The notes: generated by a model from the sequence alone, not told the origin. Shown: positions 23,125-34,134, numbered from the stretch's first letter. The stretch is 64,000 nt of DNA from Ariolimax columbianus (GCA_036924085.1 JAVGWX010000019.1:17530131-17594130); one strand, 5' to 3'. A program made the numbers and translations.

Positions 23125-24706
23125 TTATTCCAATAACCATCTCCCTCTTTTATTAAAGGGTCCACACATTTATTCCAATAACGATCTCCCACTTTCATTA
23201 AATGGTCCACACATTTATTCCAATAACCATCTCACTCTTTCATTAAATGGTCCACACATTTATTCCAATAACCATCTCCCTCTTTCATTAAATGGTCCAC
23301 ACATTTATTCCAATAACCATCTCTCTCTTTCATTACATGATCCACACATTTATTCCAATAACCATATCCCTCTTTAATTAAATGGTCCACACATTTATTC
23401 CAATAACGATCTCCCACTTTCATTAAATGGTCCACACATTTATTCCAATAACCATCTCCCTCTTTCATTAAATAGTCCACAAATGTATTCCAATAACCAT
23501 CTCCCTCTTTCATTAAATGGTCCACACATTTAATCCAATAACCATCTCACTCTTTCATTAAATGGTCCACACATTTATTCCAATAACCATCTCCCTCTTT
23601 CATTAAATGGTCCACACATTTATTCCAATAACCATCTCTCTCTTTCATTACATGATCCACACATTTATTCCAATAACCATATCCCTCTTTAATTAAATGG
23701 TCCACACATTTATTCCAATAACGATCTCCCACTTTCATTAAATGGTCCACACATTTATTCCAATAACCATCTCCCTCTTTCATTAAATAGTCCACAAATG
23801 TATTCCAATAACCATCTCCCTCTTTCATTAAATGGTCCACACATTTAATCCAATAACCATCTCCCTCTTTAATTAAATGGTCCACACATTTATTCCAATA
23901 ACGATCTGCCTCTTTCATTAAATGGTCAACACATTTATTCCAATAACCATCTCCCTCTTTCATTAAATGGTCCACACATTTATTCCAATAACCATCTCCC
24001 TCTTTCATTAAATAGTCCACACATTTATTCCAATAACCATCCCCCTCTTTCATTAAATAGTTCACACATTTATTCCAATAACGATCTCCCGCTTTCATTA
24101 TATGGTCCACACATTTATTCCAATAACCATCTCCCTCTTTCATTAAATGGTCCACACATTTATTCCAATAACCATCTCACTCTTTCATTAAATGGTCCAC
24201 ACATGTATTCCAATAACCATCTCCCTCTTTCATTAAATGGTCCACACATTTATTCGAATAACCATCTCTCTCTTTCATTACATGATCCACACATTTATTC
24301 CAATAACCATCTCCCTCTTTAATTAAATGGTCCACACATTTATTCCAATAACGATCTCCCGCTTTCATTAACTGGTCCACACATTTATTCCAATAACCAT
24401 CTCCCTCTTTCATTAAATGGTCCACACATTTATTCCAATAACGATCTCCCGCTTTCATTAAATGGTCCAAACATTTATTACAATAACCATCTCCCTCTTT
24501 CATTAAATAGTTCACACATTTATTCCAATAACGATCTCCCGCTTTCATTAAATGGTCCACACATTTATTACAATAACCATCTCCCTCTTTCATTAAATAG
24601 TTCACACATTTATTCCAATAACGATCTCCCGCTTTCATTAAATGGTCCACACATTTATTCCAATAACCATCTCCCTCTTTCATTAAATAGTCCACACATT
24701 TATTCC
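23125..24706 (-). repeat. 45-bp in-frame array derived from a DDE transposase C-terminus (about 35 copies)
   Basis: Minus-strand unit of exactly 15 codons, DHLMKEGDGYWNKCV, about 35 head-to-tail copies. It keeps one reading frame over the whole 1.58 kb except at three places (about 23227, 23543 and 24173) where the same GGA codon has become TGA. Variants are mostly amino-acid changing (E/A/V, G/R, H/Y, M/I), so purifying selection on a protein is not suggested. A block of variants recurs with an offset of 315 bp (7 units), a higher-order repeat. It continues in frame from the transposase relic at 24707-24990. Confidence 0.9.
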
Positions 24707-24990
24707 AGAATTGTTAATTTCTGTCCGAGAGACCGTCGTATACAATTCTCTTTACTTCTGACTGTTTAATTCTATTGTTGTGACTTGATACCTTCCCTTT
24801 CACCTTTGCCTAAACTAATTCTGTAGGATTTCAGTGTGAATGGTACGGAGGCAATCTTAAGCATCTATGACCATGCTTCTGGATTACTTTGTCAATGTGG
24901 AATGTTTGTCCTGTGTTCATTCTTTCCAACTGACACCAATTTAGGTTTGATGAGCATTTCCGTAAATTGAATGTAGCCCTTTGTTAGTCA
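24707..24990 (-). pseudogene. Tc1/mariner-superfamily DDE transposase C-terminal relic
   Basis: One minus frame reads GQTFHIDKVIQKHGHRCLRL, PPYHS, H-stop-NPTELV-stop-AKVKG, KVSSHNNRIKQSEVK, then stop-QFWNKCVDYLMKEGDGYW. HGHxxLRLPPYHxxLNPIELIW is the block with the last catalytic acidic residue in this transposase group (the glutamate of NPTELV here), and WxxCVxHVxKxExxYW is its usual C-terminal end. Three in-frame stops show decay. The final motif is the seed of the 45-bp array that follows on the minus strand. Confidence 0.78.
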
Positions 24991-26655
24991 TAGTATGATC
25001 GTGTCCTTAGTACTTGCTCATGTCCACACATGATGACATTGTCTTTCAGTACCATTGCATTACGGTAAAAAGCATTGCCCATTAGCATATTTATTTATAT
25101 TTCGTGTCCATTGAACTCGTCAAACGATAAATGTCCAATGTTCAGACGACCTGAATGCCTGTAGTTTCCCTTCAGAAGATCTTCCATTGTACGAATATAT
25201 TCATGTGGAAGGTTTGGGCATATCATGAGATGTTTTTGGTCCTTGACCGCCTTGTATTCTAAATGATCGTCCTTGCTGTATCGCCGTCGGATCAGCTTTG
25301 CATGGTGTCAGTTCCAGAACCAAGGCGCTTTAAGAAACCCATATTGAATATGATCGATGTAATGCTGGTGCAAATCTGGCAAAGATGGCGCCGTAACTGG
25401 CTCGAGTCTACATTTCTCTACTGTTTTGGATCATTATGGATGCCGCCAGACCCCGGATTTGCCTGGAATTCACAGTAGTCGACAACTTACACTTGTGTTC
25501 ACGGAAACGTGGTGTTGTTTTCTATCTGGACTTGTTATTTCGTTCTTTTTTGTGTGATTTATTCCATCCGTTTATCCTGGTCTGGACGCCGGCTGAATGG
25601 CACTACGCTTATTCCTGTGTCGTGCTTCACGGGTTAGTTCTGCCGGATACCTTCACGAATTTGGCGTTGTGGGGATTTTAGATGCTACTATGATGACCTG
25701 AATACAGCTGGGGAGAGATGCCACACTAACTCACACGCTGAGTGTTGTCCATACGACCTCTTGTGGTTATCGAAAAGGCACGACAAACACCGTTAGATGC
25801 CATCCCACCTTTTCTGCCCTGCGGGTTACCTGTTTACGGAAAGGCTTTGGTGGTAACCCTGAGGCAAAATCTGCATCCTATGCTAACTCCAGTCGTCTCG
25901 ATGAATGTGTAGCCCCTAGCAAAAGGTAGCTTAGGCTCTGTGAGTGAGGTTGACAAAAGGCGCAGTTTCTTCCTCATTTTAATCCAAATCACCGCGCAAG
26001 TCACCCATTTCAGCGGACACAGCAAGAGATACGACTGTCCACACGGCTGAACAAAGAGAGTGGTCTTCATCACTTGTGATGGACAACTATGAATGCTGGT
26101 GCAGCCTTCTTCTGGTGCTTTATCCATGGCCTCTATTGTGTGTCGCGTCATTTCTCGATGCGACGCTTTCCGATGTTTCCTTATAGAGGTTATGTTTTCT
26201 GGTATTTTTCTAAAATTGGTGTCCGTACATTAGGTGTGTTGGTTCTTTGATCTGTTTGACTCTCTCAGCTTCTGCTGCAACGCATGTTGAGCTTCAGGGA
26301 GGGAGTTACTTTTACCAAGTATGGTGTCGATTTTAGGAACCCAGTCACGTTCCGGTCTATCTCATTGATGGCAGTAGCGACACCATTGGTGTGATGTGGA
26401 TCGCTCCCATACTGGTGCCACGTTTTCCTCTGCGGAAAAACTGAAAAACACAAGCCAGGTTCAACATAAAAGATTGCGATCTCTGCTAGGGGATATCGCT
26501 ACTAAGCCGCACATGGAAACTGCACGCAAAAATACTGGAGCAGAGAATTCGGCCGATTCTCGGATCACAACTGAGTGGGGCTTAGTTCCGTTTCCGACGA
26601 GGTAGGGCCTGAGCAGGCATATTATTCACACTGAGATAACTGTGCGAGACAAACA
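24991..26655. other. Mostly unrecognised; two minus frames of unknown origin
   Basis: Minus frames at 25834-26151 (105 codons) and 26265-26453 (62 codons; contains GVATAINEIDRNVTGFLKST) look non-repetitive but match no family I can name. They could be transposon or host remnants. Nothing else is visible. Confidence 0.4.
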
Positions 26656-26659
26656 TTGA

Positions 26660-26870
26660 ATACGATCCAAAACTGAACGTTGCTTTCATACATCAAGAAA
26701 TGGCTTTCGATAGAGTAAACATAAATAAACTATGGGCCATCCTAGGCGACTACGGAGTAGTGGGTCAGCTATTAGAGAATATTAGAGCAATGTAACTAGG
26801 GTGTCAAAGTAAAGTAAGAACAGCATATGGTCTGACCGAAACAATGGAGAAAGAAATAGATAAAAAAGAG
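26660..26870 (+). pseudogene. LINE reverse-transcriptase core fragment
   Basis: A plus frame reads LNVAFIHQEMAFDRVNINKL, WAILGDYGVVGQLLENIRAM, then a stop and CQSKVRTAYGLTE. FxxxxxAFDRV is RT motif A with the Asp present, and the following helix matches LINE RTs. Only about 65 codons are recognisable. Confidence 0.7.
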
Positions 26871-26989
26871 ATAGAGAAATTGACCTTTTTTCATATTTTT
26901 TTGGCAGTCGAATATCCGCTGGTGACCTGTCAGGTCAATCCCAGCATCTGTTAGCCCCTGGAATATACGATCGTATATTTTTGGGACTG

Positions 26990-27115
26990 GTGGTAGTGGA
27001 AGTATACATTAGAGTAAGGTAGACCCGCATCCTGTAAGGCGCCATCGATGCCGCTCCGCTAACCACATAACCAAGACCTAATATTATAGCCACACGGTCC
27101 CCTTTTTGCAACATA
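26990..27115 (+). mobile_element. Dispersed repeat family E, partial copy
   Basis: AGTAGACCCGCATCCTGTAA then GGCGCCATCGATGCCGCTC matches the corresponding blocks at 10668 and 42200 (AGTAGACCTGCAGCCTGTTA; AGTAGACCCACAGCCTGTCA). Confidence 0.5.
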
Positions 27116-27119
27116 TTCT

Positions 27120-27310
27120 CGATGGGGTGAAAATCCCTAGAATAATTTGAGTATATTTTTAACTTTGAATTTTGCCCGAGCAGCGGTCGCTGAGCTTTTT
27201 CTTGTCGATTTCAAACTAAGGTATTTTTAACGTGCGCGCCTCTGTACAAGGGTATCTGATCTCACTACTCAGAGATCAGGGGAAATATTTACCGTATGAT
27301 CTCTCTGTTA
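27120..27310 (-). mobile_element. SINE family 1, copy 2 (truncated)
   Basis: The reverse complement contains GGTAAATATTTCCCCTGATC, TCTGAGTAGTGAGATCAGAT and GGCGCGCACGTTAAAAATAC, which align with the central part of the copy at 15550-15650. The tRNA-like head is missing or decayed. Confidence 0.65.
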
Positions 27311-27319
27311 ATGTTTACT

Positions 27320-27900
27320 TAGGCGTCTGAGGCCCGTTGCGTCAGATGAACACCACCATGTCCTATTGTAACTGCGTGCTGCCAGTCCTCCTCTGTTGGA
27401 GCCACGTGTTTCGAGAACGACCTCTCCGGTGCTTCCAGCCAGCAGGGTGGAGGCCGTTAGCACTGTTGACTGTCTTTTGAAGAATCTGGTGAGCTGGGAC
27501 CTCCTTGTCCAGTAGGACAATATGACCGAACAGGGAAAGGTGGCGACGTTCCAGAATAACCGAGACAGGAGAGAGATGTGTCCTTGCAGAAACATCTACA
27601 TTCCTGACGAAAACGTACCAACGAATGCCAAGAACGTGTCGCTGATTTCGCATATGGAAGGCCTCAAGTCTTAAGGTGTAGCTTTTTTCAGGGTTCAGGT
27701 CTCGGAGCCATACACGAGGACCGGGATCACGCACGACTGGCAGTTTTTTGCCCATGGGGAGCCTACTGTTCTTCCACACACGGCGGAGATCGTTCATCGC
27801 CGATGCCGATAGACCAATCCGCTTGTGTACGTCGGAGTTACTGCGGCAGTCGGGTGCAATCGTGCTGCCGATGTATGAGAGATAATTTGCACCCTCCACA
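27320..27900 (-). pseudogene. LINE RT thumb and C-terminal fragment
   Basis: The minus frame of 178 codons contains YLSYIGSTIAPDCRSNSDVH, RIGLSASAMNDLRRVWKNSR, LRLEAFHMRNQRHVLGIRWY, HLSLFGHI and HRRGRSRNTWLQQ. This is the usual non-LTR RT ending (IGSTI; AFHMRxQRxILGIRWYD; LFGHV; RGRPRNTW). It ends near DATGLRRLS in another frame, implying one frameshift. The family resembles the fragment at 44565-45330. Confidence 0.8.
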
Positions 27901-27909
27901 GTGTGACCA

Positions 27910-28300
27910 TTGTGTGACTATGTCCTGAGGCCGTTTGTCAGAGTCAAATGTGGACTAACAGAAACTCTAGAGAGAAAGATCACGACATGTGAGATGATGT
28001 GCCTCCGGAAAATCATCATGGTCACTAGGAGAGACAGAATGCGCAATGAAAATATTGACGAGGAGAAGTTGTTCGGTCACCTTATTGGAATGCAACTTGA
28101 TCCACTACTCCTGTCCGCGTATTCGCACAGGCTCGGGTTCTCCGAACCGTGGCAGACAGAACGAGGTGACGGAAAAGTTGCGGATATTTTAAATCGTTAT
28201 GGGATGAGGACTACTTTCTTGACGCGTCTGGCCCTGGAGAAAAAAAAACTACGGTTTCTCACTAGGCATCACGGAACCAGTACATACGACAAGGCATGAC
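27910..28300 (+). pseudogene. LINE RT C-terminal fragment, head-to-head with its neighbour
   Basis: The plus frame reads LTETLERKITTCEMMCLRKI and MVTRRDRMRNENI, then FGHLIGM in the GHLxRM position. It resembles the 17315-18110 fragment. It abuts the 27320-27900 fragment in opposite orientation at about 27905. Catalytic motifs are absent. Confidence 0.65.
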
Positions 28301-28319
28301 AGGACGAGTGCATGCAATG

Positions 28320-28665
28320 CAGCGGTCAGCAACTCATAGTTGACTGCTAGCGTCACTGCCAGCGGCTCATAGTTGACTGCTAGCGTCAGGGCCAGCGGCT
28401 CATAGTTGACTGCTAGCATCAGGGCCAGCGGCTCATAGTTGACTGCTAGCGTCAGGACTAGCGGCTCATAGTTGACTGATAGCGTCAGGGCCAGCGGCTC
28501 ATAGTTGACTTCTAGCGTCAGGGCCAGCGGCTCATAGTTGACTGCTAGCGTCAGGGCCAGCGGCTCATAGTTGACTGCTAGCGTCAGGGCCAGCGGCTCA
28601 TAGTTGACTGCTAGCGTCAGGGCCAGCGGCTCATAGTTGACTGCTAGCGTCAGGGCCAGCGAACC
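28320..28665 (+). repeat. 33-bp array from the element-S head (about 10 copies)
   Basis: Unit CAGCGGCTCATAGTTGACTG then CTAGCGTCAGGGC. The single-copy version in intact copies is AGCGATCCATAGCTGACTGC then TAGCGTCAGGGCC (59278-59310). Confidence 0.9.
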
Positions 28666-28869
28666 AGAGCTGCCATGACCCTTCTACGCCTTCACGCGGT
28701 GATCCTGGATAACAATTGGCTAAGCAGACGAGATCGAAGAGTAAAAGATAATTCGGTAGTCAAAAATGCGTGCTGAAGTCGGATGTGTCGGACCGAAAGG
28801 TGAAAGTCCCAGTCAAGCTGTAAGCTACGACACAGCGCATTCCGGTCTGCGAAGAACATCCTACTACAT

Positions 28870-29435
28870 GGAAAGTTTTGTTCAGGGTTTGGTAGCGAGA
28901 GATTGAGAACGTTCAGGGTTTGGTAGCGAGAGATTGAGAACGTTCAGGGTTTGGTAGCGAGAGATTGAGAACGTTCAGGGTTTGGTAGCGAGAGATTGAG
29001 AACGTTCAGGGTTTGGTAGCGAGAGATTGAGAACGTTCAGGATTTGGTAGCGAGAGATTGAGAACGTTCAGGGTTTGGTAGCGAAAGATTGAGAACTTTC
29101 AGGGTTTGGTAGCGAGAGATTGAGAATGTTCAGGGTTTGGTAGCGAGAGATTGAGAACGTTCAGGGTTTGGTAGCGAGAGATTGAGAACGTTAAGGGTTT
29201 GGTAGCGAGAGATTGAGAACGTTCAGGGTTTGGTAGCGAGAGATTGAGAACGTTCAGGGTTTGGTAGCGAGAGATTGAGAACGTTCAGGGTTTGGTAGCG
29301 AGAGATTGAGAACGTTTAGGGTTTGGTAGCGAGAGATTGAGAACGTTCAGGGTTTGGTAGCGAGAGATTGAGAACGTTCAGGGTTTGGTAGCGAGAGATT
29401 GAGAACGGTCAGGGTTTGGTAGCGAGAGATTGTAA
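28870..29435 (+). repeat. 31-bp array from the element-S tail (about 18 copies)
   Basis: Unit GTTCAGGGTTTGGTAGCGAG then AGATTGAGAAC, nearly invariant. Intact copies have this tail once (for example TTTAGAGCTTGGTAGCGGGA then GATTGAGAAC at 59550-59580). High uniformity suggests recent expansion or homogenisation. Confidence 0.93.
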
Positions 29436-29544
29436 ACGAGCGAAGAATAAGAAATCTTGAAAAACAGTGTGGTCTAGACTTAGGTATTTAAGGCAATGCA
29501 GAGTACCAGTCCGTGTCCTTGCCAAATGGTCTATATTATCCTTT

Positions 29545-29745
29545 GGCATCACTGGATTTGCGGGAGGGGGGGGGGGGATGGTGCTGTGGGTGGGGTTCGT
29601 ATACATATGATTTGTTTAGATTTGATGTAATATGGTGTCTTGAGAGCGCTGGTCAGCGCGTATTCAACCGAATCGAAGCGTGTTCCCTGTGCGACGGCTG
29701 TCGTGTCGTCTATATATAAAAACCGCAACGCCTCTGTATTCACCT
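29545..29745 (-). pseudogene. LINE RT catalytic-box fragment
   Basis: The minus frame reads TEALRFLYIDDTTAVAQGTR, FDSVEYALTSALK. FLYxDDTxxxxxG is RT motif C with the two Asp present (YIDD in place of the usual YADD), and FDxVExxLTSAL is typical of the following helix. It ends after about 45 codons in low-complexity sequence. Confidence 0.62.
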
Positions 29746-30059
29746 CGCTAGTGTATATGTAGAACGTAACTTGGGGTCAGTACATTACTTTTTACAAGAC
29801 CATATTGTTGGGCGTCTGCATCGACTTCTTCCGGGTTTTTTTTTGGGCCGAGATAAAAGCGTCAATATGTAGTAATAAGCATTTAACTACCGTGGGCCCT
29901 ATTTTCCTGTCAATGTATATATCTTCTTTGTTGTGAAGGTCTCTCTAATGACAGAAGTACAATTTTCTCAATGTACTCTCTAATTATATGGTCATTCAGT
30001 CCTGACTAATAATCTCGATTGTTGGTAAATTTTGAAACAAAGATGAGTTCACCATTCTT

Positions 30060-30427
30060 CTTCTTCTTCTTTGTATTCTTCGTCGTTCGTTCTCAATCTC
30101 CCACTACCGAACCCTGAAAGGGCTTACGTAGCAGAATGTAGTCCAAATAACGGAATGCGTTGTGTCGTAGTTTACAGCTTGGCTGCGATATTTGCACCTT
30201 TCGGTCCAACACATCCGACTTCAGCAAGCATTTTTTGAGTACCGGGTTAGCATTCCCTCTTCGATCCATTCTCCTTAGCCAGTCGTCCTGCTGTAGCCTA
30301 TTATCCAGGATCACCGCGTTGAGCTGTAGAATGGTCTTTGCAGCTTTGGTTCGCTGGCCCTGACGCTAGCAGTCAGCTATGGGTCACTGACCATTGCAGC
30401 TCATGCGCTGCTCAGCATCTTGATCCC
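30060..30427 (-). mobile_element. SINE-like family S, copy 3, with 12-bp TSD
   Basis: Complete copy on minus: head GATCAAGATGCTGAGCAGCG at 30427, tail GAGATTGAGAACGAACGACG followed by GAAGAATACAAAGAAGAAGA. GTTCACCATTCT flanks it at 30048-30059 and 30428-30439. The 73-codon minus frame inside is probably fortuitous, though it stays open in several copies. Confidence 0.9.
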
Positions 30428-30484
30428 GTTCACCATTCTACAACAGTCAATTACGTCTCCCACTTGCATGGACTGTTTCTGTTT

Positions 30485-31350
30485 CAGTTTCTAAGAATCA
30501 ACATCACTGCAATCCAGGCATACCCATAGGTGCTCAGTCTCTATCAGCAAATGGCGTAAGGTATGTATGCTGGTGGTCCCTGTAGCTCGCTGGTTGTACA
30601 CTCTCCTGCGCCGTCCTCTCATACGCCTCACTCCGCTCAAACCTCGTTTAATGTCGAATCTTTGCAGCCTGTTGATTGCTGCTTCATCTGTTGCTGTGTC
30701 CTCATCCAGCAGGCGTTCATTGATTGATTTCCAAATGTCACTTCTATCCATCACTAATGTGCCCATGACGGGAGACTGTGAAGCCATGATGTCATCTCTT
30801 TCATTGCTCTGAACCCCACTATGAGCCGGGCAGTAGATCAACGTCAACCCCTGGAAGTTTGAAGCCTTAACAGCTATTATTCACTGCTACCTAAGCCATC
30901 CGTTCTATACTTTCTGAAGTACGGCTTTCGGGTCTGTCAGGATGACTGCCCTTGTTATAGAAGTCTCAGATACAAATCTCAGCCTTGAGGTCACTGCTTC
31001 CGTCTCCATTCTGATTCTGGAGGTTGTTGGCATGTATGTCCTACTGCACTCATCAACGAGCTGTCCTCTTACTCTAGCCGAGAAACCCCAGCCTGATGTC
31101 CAACTGTGAAGTTCTTATCCGTCGGTGAATATGATGGCATCAATCTCCTGCGTGTTCTCAGTTTCTCTGATTCTCCTCGTATTCTGCTTTCCTGTTGCTC
31201 CGTTCTCTGCATTCCCCCTTTGTCTCAGCTTGAGTGACATGTCCGATTGTTGTCTCTGCCTGTGCCATCCATGACGCACCTCTCTTAATTCTTGATCCCT
31301 TGATGTCTGAGATACTACTGTACATCGGGTACTTGCATAGACTCAAATCA
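30485..31350 (-). pseudogene. LINE RNase H domain and C-terminus (family C)
   Basis: Minus strand, from high to low: EIDAIIFTDG (catalytic Asp), GWGFSARVRGQLVDE, MPTTSRIRMETEAVTSRLRF (Glu), AVILTDPKAVLQKV (second Asp), LTLIYCPAHSGVQSNERDDI (final Asp region), then VYNQRATGTTSIHTLRHLL and TEHLWVC. All four RNase H acidic positions are readable, but stops fall after FTDG and after LQKV. The stretch above 31140 may be the linker between RT and RNase H. A Tyr-Asn-Gln plus HLW-C tail distinguishes it from the other two RNase H LINE families here. Confidence 0.75.
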
Positions 31351-31379
31351 GTCCCTGTCCTTGAGTACTTGACACAATT

Positions 31380-31890
31380 CTTTGTATAATTCTATCTGCC
31401 TATTGCCATTCATTGTTATGATGATGGTGTGCGTTAATCCATGTTTCATCTGTATACACAATATTGTAATTTTCTTTTGCATTTTTCAAATTTTCCATAA
31501 TTTTTTGCTAATAAATGCTACCAGGTGAGTATTTCCATAAAGATATTTTTACCACCGCCACTTGCAGTTTTCCATAAATAGGATTTAGAGATATCAATGT
31601 CGTTTTTCTCTCACAGAGACATTTTCAATTTCCTTAGGCTCCTTCCATTAATGCTCCTTTAGAATCCCAACATTCTATTAATTTCTCGTTTAATAACCTC
31701 ATTGTCAAAGCTATCAACTGTCATTTTTCGCTTGCCGCCTCGCGTGGTATTTGTAGGCTGATTGTCGTGTTTCAATGGCCAGCGTGAGAATACCCTGTCG
31801 CTAGTGTCCAGGATATCCATTGTTCTTTTCTCTGAGTTTGAAATACGATGATATAGACTCCCTGGTTTGACATTACATGAAAATATTTCT
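31380..31890 (-). pseudogene. DDE transposase relic (same superfamily as 24.7 kb)
   Basis: A minus frame near 31490-31420 reads CKRKLQYCVYR/VYTDETWINAHHHHNNEW depending on frame; YxDETWINAHH is the first/second catalytic-Asp block of a Tc1/mariner-superfamily group. Upstream pieces WKEPKEIENV, ILFMENCKWRW and KYLYGN are compatible with its N-terminal half. Several frame changes and stops. Confidence 0.58.
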
Positions 31891-32069
31891 ACAGTTTACT
31901 TTACTACATTGTCACTAGTCTGGAGCATACTTTTCGAGTACTTACAACACATTTGTCCTTGCGATTTATGTCACTTTGTTGGTTGATTTTGTCTGTCCTC
32001 AGATGTTACGTGTGCTCAGTATCCTGTATGTAGCACAATGGTATAACACAATATTATTATAACATAATA

Positions 32070-32640
32070 TCTTCGTTCATCCTCAGATCAAGGTCCCGGT
32101 GTCTTTTACAAAGGACACCGTTGTTTGGCTTGGCTTGGCTTCGCTCGTTCTCAATCTCCCGCTACCAAACCCTGAAAGGGCTTAAGTAGCAGTTCGGAAT
32201 GCGTTGTGTCGTAGTTTACAGCGTGACTGCGATATTAGCACCTTTCGGTCCAACACTTCCGATTTCAGCAAGCATTTTTTGAGTACCGGGTTAGCATTCC
32301 CTCTTCGATCCCTTCTCCTTAGTCAGTCTGCCCTGCTGCAGACTATTATCCAGGATCACCGCTTGGAGTTGTAGAATGGTCTTGGCAGATCTAGTTCGCT
32401 GGCCCTGACGCTAACAGTCAGCTATGGGTCGCTGACCACTGCAGCTCATGTGCTGCTCAGCTCTGGTTCGCTGGCCCTGACGCTAGCAGTCAACTATGGG
32501 TCGCTGACCACTGCAGCTCATGCGCTGCTCAGCATCTTGATCCCACACCGTTGTTTGAAATATTGTTTTATCTTAACACAGCTTTTGTCGCATATCAGTC
32601 TCGTGAGGCCAGTATTGTTCGTTCTTTTCCTACGTGATAT
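32070..32640 (+). mobile_element. Dispersed repeat family F, copy 1, split by an insertion
   Basis: CATCCTCAGATCAAGGTCCC...CTTTTACAAAGGACACCGTT before the insertion, and TTGTTTGAAATATTG...CTCGTGAGGCCAGTATTG after it, are contiguous in the relative at 56945-57115 (CATCAGATTAAGGTCCCCGT ... GGACACAGTTGTTTGCAAGG ... GCGAGGCCAGTATGGC). Class unknown. Confidence 0.72.
32128..32544 (-). mobile_element. SINE-like family S, copy 4, with 13-bp TSD and duplicated head
   Basis: Flanked by ACACCGTTGTTTG at 32115-32127 and 32545-32557. The minus-strand tail is GAGAACGAGCGAAGCCAAGC then CAAGCC, an AAGCC repeat rather than GAA. About 75 bp of head (CTGCTCAGC to GCCAGCGAACCAGA) occurs twice in tandem at 32390-32535, an early two-copy stage of the array seen at 28.3 and 48.8 kb. 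Confidence 0.92.
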
Positions 32641-33515
32641 TTTAAAATAAATTGATACAATAAAATTATACAATATTATGATATAATAATGCGATAAAAT
32701 TATAAGAAACAGTAATATGGTACAACAATATGTTAAAATAACAGAATACAACAATAGGAAACAATAATAGGATATAATAATAGGATGCAAAAACATGATA
32801 CAATATTATGATATAATAATATGATTATATAATAGGATGTAATAACATGATACAATAATATAAGACAATAATAGGAAACAATAATAATATACAATAACAT
32901 GATCCAACAACATGATACAATATCAAGATACAACAATATAATGCAATAACATGATTCAATAATATGACACAATAATAGGATTCACTAACATGATACAATA
33001 ATATGATATGATAATAGAATGCAATAACATTATACATTACTCTGATACAATAACATGATCCAACAATAAGATACAATAACATGATACAACAATATGATAC
33101 TATTTTAAGATACAACAATATGATACAATAACATGATACAACAATAGGATACAATAACATGATACAACAATATGATACAATAACATGATACAACAATATG
33201 ATACAATAATATGATGCAACAATCTTATACAATAACATGTTACATCAATTCTTTACAATAATATGATACAACAATATGATACAATAACATGATACAACAA
33301 TATGATACTATAACATGATACAACAATATGATACAATAACATGATACAACAATATGATACAATAAGATGATGCAACAATCTTATACAATAACATGTTACA
33401 TCAATTCTTTACAACAATATGATACAATAACATGATACAACAATATGATACTATAACATGATACAACAATATGATACTATAACATAATACAACAATATGA
33501 TACAGTTATGAGGTA
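32640..33515. repeat. AT-rich 13/26-bp tandem repeats
   Basis: Units such as ACAATAACATGAT and ACAACAATATGAT alternate, with degenerate versions at the left. A block of about 170 bp containing GATGCAACAATCTTATACAA and TACATCAATTCTTTACAA appears twice (near 33210 and 33370). Tyr/Ile/Leu-rich minus frames are artefacts. Confidence 0.85.
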
Positions 33516-34130
33516 CAATAATGGGATAATACATTAACAAAGTGAATAAAAAATGTTGCGGCGATCAGAGGAGAAAGATTAGAAACAGCGAGATCACGCG
33601 ACATCTCTATTTACCTTAATTTGTTTTTGAGAAGATTGTTGCCTTTCTTCGGAATCTTGTTTGTTTTGTTTTTCATTCTCAGTTTGAAGAGAGTGTTGCC
33701 CGTTTATCGATGCCGTGAAATCCCTCATTAAAGCACTCTAACGCCATGTTTATGTCTTCGTTATTTCCCATCAAAGTTTCGGTAAATGTTTACTTGATGG
33801 GAGCACGATCTAGCTAAAATAAATTCTAACAAACTTTGTGGGTTTTTCCTAGACAAAGCGCGTTTCTTAGAAGTCACATTGCCATTTTGTTGACAAAAAG
33901 CCCAGGTTTTTTATTTTTGTCTTGTCAAACACTGGACGTGGGAAAACAAGAATTTGTTTGAACGTAGATGCTTCAGAAAATGGAGATTTGAAGCTGTCTA
34001 ATCAGTAAACTAAACAATCAGAAGAATTGTATTTGCCAGTTTTATGGCACGAAATTGCGATGAGGTTTTCATTTGTCTGACATCAAGATAAGAAGGCTTG
34101 TTTAAAGAGGCACTGCCTATTTGCGTGTGC
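33516..34130. other. Unrecognised stretch
   Basis: No coding frame or known repeat seen. Confidence 0.5.
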
Positions 34131-34134
34131 GTAC

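Larger units (their letters stand above)
28305..29450 (+). mobile_element. SINE-like family S, copy 2, expanded by two internal arrays
   Basis: Same order as the about 360-bp copies: head (GTCAGC...CATAGTTGACTGCTAGCG), middle (TTCACGCGGTGATCCTGGAT, GAAGTCGGATGTGTCGGACC), and tail (TTCAGGGTTTGGTAGCGAGA GATTGAGAAC). Here both the head and the tail have become tandem arrays, so the copy is about 1.15 kb. The middle is single copy. Confidence 0.85.

Noticed and set aside
30093..30314. Protein encoded by element S (73-codon minus frame)
   Set aside because: The frame is open in more than one copy, but copies differ by indels, there is no known motif, and no codon-position pattern is evident by eye; treated as non-coding.
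33516..34130. Retroviral or LTR element
   Set aside because: No LTR pair, protease, integrase or gag-like motif was seen here or elsewhere; all RTs in the window are of non-LTR type.
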